Shown here: positions 58,378 through 64,000 of the stretch, in pieces
Position numbering within the stretch: the first letter of the stretch is position 1
Layout: every line of letters starts with the position of its first letter
NCBI RefSeq assembly: GCF_003019275.1
Contig: NZ_CP027848.1
Location: 496,001-560,000, forward strand
DNA: 64,000 nucleotides
DNA from: Staphylococcus muscae
GTDB taxonomy: Bacteria > Bacillota > Bacilli > Staphylococcales > Staphylococcaceae
Direction of reading: 5' to 3'
Translations under genes and position numbers: made by a program
Notes under the pieces: model-generated
Told to the model about the DNA's origin: nothing
What the model saw: the letters and a program-made list of their open reading frames with translations, nothing else
Databases searched by the model: none

Positions 58378-59581
58378 TAAAGAGATGTTTGTAACAGCTT
58401 TACCTGTCATGCAACAGCTCGTTAGTCACGGGTATGAAGCGTATTTTGTCGGTGGTTCAGTCCGTGATTATTTAATGAAAAGACCCATCAATGATATCGA
58501 TATCACAACGAATGCGACGCCAGATGAAGTCGAAGCACTGTTCGAACATACAATTCCGATTGGCAAAGCGCACGGTACAATAAATGTTGTTTGGCAAGGC
58601 AACAACTATGAAATCACCACTTTTCGTACGGAAGGCGATTACATCGATCACCGTCGTCCAAGTGAGGTTCACTTTGTCCGTGATTTATACCAAGATGTCG
58701 AACGACGTGACTTTACGATTAACGCAATTGCGATGAATCAACATTTTCATATGACTGATTATTTTGATGGCCAAACAGACATCCAATCAAAGGTCATTCG
58801 CACAGTAGGAAACCCTGATGAACGTTTTGGAGAGGATGCGTTGCGTATTTTAAGAGGTGTCCGTTTCAAATCACAACTCGGTTTTACAATTGCGTCAGAA
58901 ACATACAAAGCAATGTTACAACGCACTCCAGATATCACACATCTTGCAATTGAACGTATCATGGTAGAACTAGAGAAACTATTAAATGGTCAATATGTCT
59001 CTAGTACCTTTGAGATGTTACATGATTTGAATATATGGAAATACATGCCTTTCTTTAAAGAAATAGACATGCATCATATTCGCATTACAAGTCCTGTTAC
59101 ATTGGCTCAGTTTTTAGCAATGATCATGTATCACATGCAAGGGCAAACGAGCAATACAAAGCAATTAAAACGGAGCAATGATGAAATCAAACACGCAGAG
59201 CAATTATGCCGTGCAATGAAGTGCGCACCAACATTAAATACAAAAGCAGAATTGCGTCAATTTGTCTATGATTTTGGGCAAACACGATGCATTGAATTGC
59301 TCGCAATACAATCTCAATTGAAAACGAATGGCATCCCACAAGTGTCACCACTTATTTTTAATACACAAACAATCTCCGACACTTGGCAGTCGCTTGTAAT
59401 TCAAGAGAGACAACAATTAGCAGTCAATGGAACAGTACTTATGACGGCATTGAATCGAAAAGCAGGTCCATGGTTAAAAGAAGCCTTGCGTTGTGCTGAA
59501 TGTGCTGTCGTACAACAAAAGGTGAACAATAACGAACAAGAAATTATTGAATGGGTGAAGGCACATGTCGAAATATCGTGA
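58370..59581 (+). CDS. cca: CCA tRNA nucleotidyltransferase
   Basis: A 403-residue class II nucleotidyltransferase. The head domain has YFVGGSVRDYLMKRPINDID (about 24-43), with the catalytic DxD pair in DIDITT. RRDFTINAIA, EDALRILRGVRF and a helical tRNA-binding body follow. It adds or repairs the 3' CCA of tRNAs. ATG 58370 lies inside the end of bshA after TTGGAG. It overlaps birA by 17 bases. The rnz gene at 20.7 kb handles the preceding 3' cleavage. Confidence 0.94.
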   Translation: MHDKEMFVTALPVMQQLVSHGYEAYFVGGSVRDYLMKRPINDIDITTNATPDEVEALFEHTIPIGKAHGTINVVWQGNNYEITTFRTEGDYIDHRRPSEVHFVRDLYQDVERRDFTINAIAMNQHFHMTDYFDGQTDIQSKVIRTVGNPDERFGEDALRILRGVRFKSQLGFTIASETYKAMLQRTPDITHLAIERIMVELEKLLNGQYVSSTFEMLHDLNIWKYMPFFKEIDMHHIRITSPVTLAQFLAMIMYHMQGQTSNTKQLKRSNDEIKHAEQLCRAMKCAPTLNTKAELRQFVYDFGQTRCIELLAIQSQLKTNGIPQVSPLIFNTQTISDTWQSLVIQERQQLAVNGTVLMTALNRKAGPWLKEALRCAECAVVQQKVNNNEQEIIEWVKAHVEIS

Positions 59582-60539
59582 TCAAATTTTACAATTGTTA
59601 GCTGAGGCACAACCACAATATGTATCAGGACAAGCAATTGCCAATCAACTAAATATTTCACGCATGACAGTTAAGAAGGTCATTGATCAACTCAAATCGG
59701 AACATGTTTCAATAGACTCTGTTCATAATAAAGGACATCGTTTAAATGATTATCCAACTGTCTGGCATAAAGGAATTCTTCAGGATTTGTTGAAACATCA
59801 ATCACTAATTGAAACGATTGAAACATATGAGTCAGTTACATCAACACAAGATATTGCGAAACATTTACTCATCGATCATTCTGAAAGTATGTTGATATTA
59901 AGTGATGAACAAACTGCTGGCAAAGGACGGTTCAAACGCCCTTGGCAATCAGCGAAAGGAAAAGGCATTTGGATGACACTCGTATTACGTCCCAACATTC
60001 CTTTTTCTATGTTAACAACATTTAATTTGTTCATTTCACTCGCAATTTGTCATACGATTCAACAATATACAGATGAGAAAGTTTCAATCAAATGGCCAAA
60101 TGACATTTATATTGGTAATAGAAAAGTCTGTGGCTTTTTAACTGAAATGATTGCGAATGCAGATGGGATTGAAGCTGTCATCTGTGGCATTGGCATTAAT
60201 GTCAATCAGCAATCCGATGACTTTGATACGTCTGTACCACTTCAAGCAACAAGTATTCGTCAACATCGTGAAACAGATGTAGAACGTTATATATTTTTGC
60301 GGAATTTAATCATACAAATCGAACGACGATACCAACAGTTTTTGACGGAACCATTTAGCACGATTAAAGATGAATACATCGCTGTGTCCAATATATGGAA
60401 TCGTCGATTACGTTTTACAGAAGGTGAAAAACGATTTTATGGAAAAGTCATTCGTATTGACAATGATGGCTTTTTATATGTATTAGATGAACAAGGCGAT
60501 ATCCATCGTCTTATGAGTGCAGATATCGAACTACCTTAG
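59565..60539 (+). CDS. birA: Bifunctional biotin-protein ligase and biotin operon repressor
   Basis: A 324-residue protein with both BirA domains. The N-terminal winged helix (about 1-62) contains VSGQAIANQLNISRMTVKKVI. The ligase core has the GKGRFKRPWQSAKGKG adenylation loop (about 120-135), KWPNDIYIGNRKVCGFLTE and a C-terminal SH3-like domain. It activates biotin, attaches it to carriers such as AccB, the partner of AccC at the window start, and represses biotin genes when biotinyl-AMP accumulates. The bshA-cca-birA overlaps imply one transcript. Confidence 0.95.
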   Translation: MSKYRDQILQLLAEAQPQYVSGQAIANQLNISRMTVKKVIDQLKSEHVSIDSVHNKGHRLNDYPTVWHKGILQDLLKHQSLIETIETYESVTSTQDIAKHLLIDHSESMLILSDEQTAGKGRFKRPWQSAKGKGIWMTLVLRPNIPFSMLTTFNLFISLAICHTIQQYTDEKVSIKWPNDIYIGNRKVCGFLTEMIANADGIEAVICGIGINVNQQSDDFDTSVPLQATSIRQHRETDVERYIFLRNLIIQIERRYQQFLTEPFSTIKDEYIAVSNIWNRRLRFTEGEKRFYGKVIRIDNDGFLYVLDEQGDIHRLMSADIELP

Positions 60540-60568
60540 TGTTGTCGTGAAAGGAGGGCGTCATTGGA

Positions 60569-63277
60569 ATGAAATCACCAAGATATGCTGTCATTGATCT
60601 AGAAACGACAGGTAACCAACCACATATTGATGATATTATTCAAATCGGTATCGTATTTATCGAACAACATGCGATTGTGGATACTTACCATACAATGATT
60701 AAAACAGACAAAGAAATCCCAACATTTATTCAAGCACTGACATCTATTGAAAATCATATGCTTACAAAAGCACCTTATTTTCATGAAATAGCAGATGAGT
60801 TATTTAAAAAATTACAAGGCTGTGTTTTTGTTGCGCACAATGTAAATTTTGACTTAAATTTTTTGAAAATCGCATTCGAACAATGTCATATCTCATACAA
60901 TCCAAGACGTGTGATTGACACTTTAGAACTGTTCAAAATTGCATTTCCAACAGCAAAAAGTTACCAGTTAAGTGAATTAGCACAAGATTTAAACATTCCG
61001 TTGACGCAAGCACATCGAGCAGACGAAGATGCAGAAACAACAGCAAAAATCATGATACGTGCCTTTCATCAATTTGAGGGTCTACCCATTGAAACAAAAA
61101 AGCAATTATTTCATTTGAGCAAAGATTTAAAATTTAACTTACAAGATTATTTCTTTGAACTCGTACGAAAACATCATAGCGATCAGACCGTTTCGCCCTT
61201 ATTAGAACAATTTGAACAAATATACTATCAGCCTGTTTATCTTTTTGAAAAACCATACATTGATTTTGATGGTGATTTGAATGCACTCTATAAGAAAGTA
61301 GTGACACAGGCAGGTTATCAATACCGTGAAGATCAACGTTACTTGACTGAAGTAATTTATCATCAGCTTATGCATGATGAAAATGCATTGATTGAAGCTG
61401 AAACAGGGAGTGGCAAATCTCTCGCATACCTTATTGCAGCAGTGATGTATTATATCGAAACTGGCGAACATGTGATGATTTCAACAAATACAAAGCTATT
61501 ACAATATCAATTAATTCAACAAGATATCCCATTAATCAATCGAGCATTAAATACACAGTTGAATGCCTGTATGGTCAAAAGTAAAAAAGACTACATTTCT
61601 TTGGGGCTCGTGCAACAAATCATTAAAGATCAAACGAATAACTATGAAGTTAATTTACTTAAAATGCAATTGCTCGTATGGTTAATCGAAACACATACCG
61701 GAGACATTCATGAACTGAATTTGCGCGGTGGCGTAAAAATGTATCTTGATCAAAAAATTGAGACATACGTTCCTATACGAAAAGATATCGACTATTACTA
61801 TCAACTCAGAATGCAAGCATCACATATTCAAATAGGGATTACAAACCATGCACACTTATTAAAAGCATCAGGTGAGAATGTGATTTATCAACTATTCGAC
61901 CACTGCATTATTGACGAAGCACATCGATTACCTGACTATGCCTTAGATTGTGTGGTACATGAAGTAGGATACGCAGATATTAAATATCAACTTGGGCTGA
62001 TTGGAAAAACAGAAAATGAAAAGTTACTAGCGCAAGTTGATCAACTAGAACAATTAAGAGTCCAACAAAAATTAAATATTGCACCGATGAATGTCTTTGC
62101 AATCAAACAAGATATCAATGAAATACACGAAATGAACGATGCGCTTTTTGAACGATTGTTCACACAGATTCGACCAGAACAACTACATAACGATGAGTCT
62201 TCAAAACGATATGATTTCTATGATTTATCAACAGAATCACTGTTAATAGATATACAACAACTGATAAAAAAAATACATCTCACACTTCTTCATTTTGAAA
62301 CGATTAAACATAAAACAGTCAAAACATTACGTAAGCAACTATTAAATATTGTTGCGCAGTTAAAACCATTTGAAGAAGGGATTAAGCAAGGAAACGTTTT
62401 TTATGTATCTCTTAAAAATTTAGATCAAAAAGCGACCATTCGATTGCATATTAAACAAGATGATGTAAAAACAATATTGACTGAAAAGTTACTTTTACAG
62501 TTTAAATCGCTCACCTTCATTTCAGGCACTTTGACATTTAATCAATCTTTTACTGCATTTGAAAATTGGTTTAAAGAAGATACTGCTTTTAACCGCTATC
62601 AGATTCACGTTGAACCATCCAAATATGAGAATGGCTATATCTTTATACCAAACGATATTGAAGATTATCATTATCAAAATCATGATGCGTATATTCAAAC
62701 GATTGTAGAATATATATCGCGCTACGTCTCAACAACAAATGGGAAATGTTTAGTTTTATTTACAAGTTATCAAATGATGTATATCGTCATGGACTATTTA
62801 AATGATATCTCACTCTTTGAGGACTATGTCATTCTTGCACAGCAACAAAGTCAAAATCAAAAGATTGTTCAACAGTTCAATCATTTTGATAAAGCGATCT
62901 TATTAGGAACAAGTAGCTTTTTTGAAGGCTTTGACTACCAAGCGCAAGGCGTCAAATGTGTCATGATTGTAAAACTCCCATTCATGAATCAGCATGCGAC
63001 GAAACCATTACTATTAAAAGACGAATTCTCTAATATTTTTAAAGATTATATTTTACCAGATGCTGTGACACGTTTCAGACAAGGACTCGGTCGACTGTTA
63101 AGAAATGAGCATGATAAAGGAATTATTGTCTCATTTGATAATCGCTTAATCAACAGTCGTTTTAAACCATTTTTCCAAAAAACGATCCAACCTTATCATC
63201 AACAAATTGGTGATATCGATACGTTTGAAAAGCGCTTAAAACAACTCAGACAAACGGAAGTTGAACAGAAAAACTGA
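60569..63277 (+). CDS. dinG: DinG-family protein with N-terminal 3'-5' exonuclease
   Basis: A 902-residue protein. The N-terminal DnaQ-like exonuclease (about 5-170) has IDLETTGNQ with D10/E12, HNVNFDLNFL and HRADEDAETT. The C-terminal SF2 part has Walker A ETGSGKS (278-284), DEAH at 449-452 and a motif VI-like RFRQGLGRLLRN. The four-cysteine iron-sulphur cluster of E. coli DinG is not visible between motifs I and II. In S. aureus the homologue is reported to be a nuclease without helicase activity. GGAGGG about ten bases before the ATG supports the start. Confidence 0.93.
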   Translation: MKSPRYAVIDLETTGNQPHIDDIIQIGIVFIEQHAIVDTYHTMIKTDKEIPTFIQALTSIENHMLTKAPYFHEIADELFKKLQGCVFVAHNVNFDLNFLKIAFEQCHISYNPRRVIDTLELFKIAFPTAKSYQLSELAQDLNIPLTQAHRADEDAETTAKIMIRAFHQFEGLPIETKKQLFHLSKDLKFNLQDYFFELVRKHHSDQTVSPLLEQFEQIYYQPVYLFEKPYIDFDGDLNALYKKVVTQAGYQYREDQRYLTEVIYHQLMHDENALIEAETGSGKSLAYLIAAVMYYIETGEHVMISTNTKLLQYQLIQQDIPLINRALNTQLNACMVKSKKDYISLGLVQQIIKDQTNNYEVNLLKMQLLVWLIETHTGDIHELNLRGGVKMYLDQKIETYVPIRKDIDYYYQLRMQASHIQIGITNHAHLLKASGENVIYQLFDHCIIDEAHRLPDYALDCVVHEVGYADIKYQLGLIGKTENEKLLAQVDQLEQLRVQQKLNIAPMNVFAIKQDINEIHEMNDALFERLFTQIRPEQLHNDESSKRYDFYDLSTESLLIDIQQLIKKIHLTLLHFETIKHKTVKTLRKQLLNIVAQLKPFEEGIKQGNVFYVSLKNLDQKATIRLHIKQDDVKTILTEKLLLQFKSLTFISGTLTFNQSFTAFENWFKEDTAFNRYQIHVEPSKYENGYIFIPNDIEDYHYQNHDAYIQTIVEYISRYVSTTNGKCLVLFTSYQMMYIVMDYLNDISLFEDYVILAQQQSQNQKIVQQFNHFDKAILLGTSSFFEGFDYQAQGVKCVMIVKLPFMNQHATKPLLLKDEFSNIFKDYILPDAVTRFRQGLGRLLRNEHDKGIIVSFDNRLINSRFKPFFQKTIQPYHQQIGDIDTFEKRLKQLRQTEVEQKN

Positions 63278-63346
63278 TGCCAACCCTAGATGTGATTATT
63301 AACTTTTGTTAAAATAATAACAGTAAAATAAAATAGGAGATTAATT

Positions 63347-64000
63347 ATGAAAACAACAATTAAAGAAGCAAAAAATTATATCGGACAAGAAGTAACAATT
63401 GGTGCTTGGCTTGCTAATAAGCGCTCAAGCGGTAAAATTGCATTTTTACAACTACGTGATGGTACTGGTTTTATGCAAGGCGTTGTTGTCAAATCAGAAG
63501 TCGGTGAAGATCTCTTCAAAACGGCTAAATCACTCACACAAGAATCTTCTATCTATATCACAGGCGAAATTACCGAAGATCAACGTTCTGACTTAGGCTA
63601 TGAAATGCAAGTGAAACAAATCGAAGTGATTCATGAAGCACATGATTATCCAATCACACCAAAAAGTCACGGCACTGAATTTTTAATGGATCACCGTCAC
63701 TTATGGTTACGTTCAAAAAAACAACATGCAGTGATGAAAATTCGTAATGAAATCATCCGTGCAACATATGAATTCTTTAATGAAAATGGATTTACAAAAA
63801 TTGACCCACCAATTTTAACTGCAAGTGCTCCAGAAGGAACAAGTGAGTTGTTCCACACAAAATATTTTGATGAAGATGCTTTCCTCTCTCAAAGTGGGCA
63901 GTTGTATATGGAAGCTGCAGCAATGGCACACGGTAAAGTATTCTCATTCGGTCCAACTTTCCGTGCTGAAAAATCAAAAACACGTCGCCATTTGATTGAA
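63347..64000 (+). CDS. asnS: Asparaginyl-tRNA synthetase, N-terminal part
   Basis: 218 codons are visible before the window ends. The N-terminal OB-fold anticodon-binding domain (about 1-105) has [21 protein letters not shown]. The class II catalytic domain then begins, with motif 1 around [19 protein letters not shown], then PEGTSELF and motif 2 ([18 protein letters not shown]). The PEGTSELF wording fits AsnRS rather than AspRS. It charges tRNA-Asn. AGGAGA lies about eight bases before the ATG. Only about 70 bases separate it from dinG, and no T-box leader is present. Confidence 0.94.
   Translation, partial: MKTTIKEAKNYIGQEVTIGAWLANKRSSGKIAFLQLRDGTGFMQGVVVKSEVGEDLFKTAKSLTQESSIYITGEITEDQRSDLGYEMQVKQIEVIHEAHDYPITPKSHGTEFLMDHRHLWLRSKKQHAVMKIRNEIIRATYEFFNENGFTKIDPPILTASAPEGTSELFHTKYFDEDAFLSQSGQLYMEAAAMAHGKVFSFGPTFRAEKSKTRRHLIE

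Noticed and set aside
63278..63346. T-box leader for asnS
   Set aside because: The gap is only about 70 bases and lacks the T-box sequence and terminator/antiterminator pair.

Overview
The window is low-GC Firmicute chromosome and reads as a Staphylococcus. Many proteins (ArgR, Fur, SrrA, HU, YpdA, ferredoxin, XerD) are close to the S. aureus proteins I remember. The gene order also follows the S. aureus block running from accC through nusB, xseAB, ispA, argR, recN, bkd/bfm, gnd, zwf, rnz, proC, fur, xerD, scpAB, rluB, srrAB, ribU, recQ, ebpS, ansA, cmk, rpsA, der, gpsA, hup, hepS-menG-hepT, ndk, aroCBA, bshA, cca, birA and dinG to asnS. The decisive difference is an intact dxs (DXP synthase) between ispA and argR. 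That marks the minority of staphylococci that make isoprenoids by the MEP pathway, the S. intermedius/pseudintermedius - schleiferi - hyicus type of animal-associated species, rather than S. aureus or S. epidermidis. I cannot fix the species.

Layout. 1-6.6 kb: end of accC, yqhY, nusB, xseA-xseB-ispA (overlapping), dxs, argR. 6.6-15 kb: recN, the four-gene branched-chain 2-oxoacid dehydrogenase operon, brxB, an aromatic-acid-exporter-like membrane protein and a 33-codon Prli42-like miniprotein gene. 15-21.6 kb: M20 peptidase and the pentose-phosphate genes gnd and zwf with an AraC-type regulator between them, then rnz. 21.6-29.1 kb: proC, a short-chain dehydrogenase, an aldo/keto reductase, nudF, fur, xerD, a DUF309 gene, scpA-scpB-rluB. 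29.3-38.4 kb: srrAB, FMN riboswitch plus ribU, ferredoxin, ypbB-recQ, ebpS, ypdA. 38.4-49.7 kb: a small orphan gene, ansA, cmk, rpsA, der, gpsA, hup, hepS-menG-hepT, ndk, then an ISL3-type insertion sequence. 50-64 kb: aroC-aroB-aroA, a TPR protein, ypiB, ypjA, a membrane zinc protease, a MazG-type protein, bshA-cca-birA, dinG and the start of asnS.

How the genes connect. IspA, Dxs, HepS/HepT and MenG supply prenyl chains and menaquinone. SrrAB is the respiratory two-component system whose input is tied to the quinone pool. BshA, BrxB and YpdA are parts of the bacillithiol redox system, and Gnd/Zwf supply the NADPH that such reductases use. The aro genes feed chorismate to aromatic amino acids and menaquinone. 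The Bkd complex makes branched acyl-CoA primers for membrane lipids, and AccC serves the same fatty-acid pathway.

The window is mostly conserved core genome. The only clear mobile element is the ISL3-type element at about 48.4-49.7 kb. I found no rRNA, tRNA, CRISPR array, prophage or defence island, and no wholly new multi-gene system. The best second-look items are the dxs locus, the Prli42-like miniprotein, the repeat-rich EbpS, the odd ypdA leader, and several candidate operators (ARG box, cre, CodY box, hup leader dyad) found by eye.
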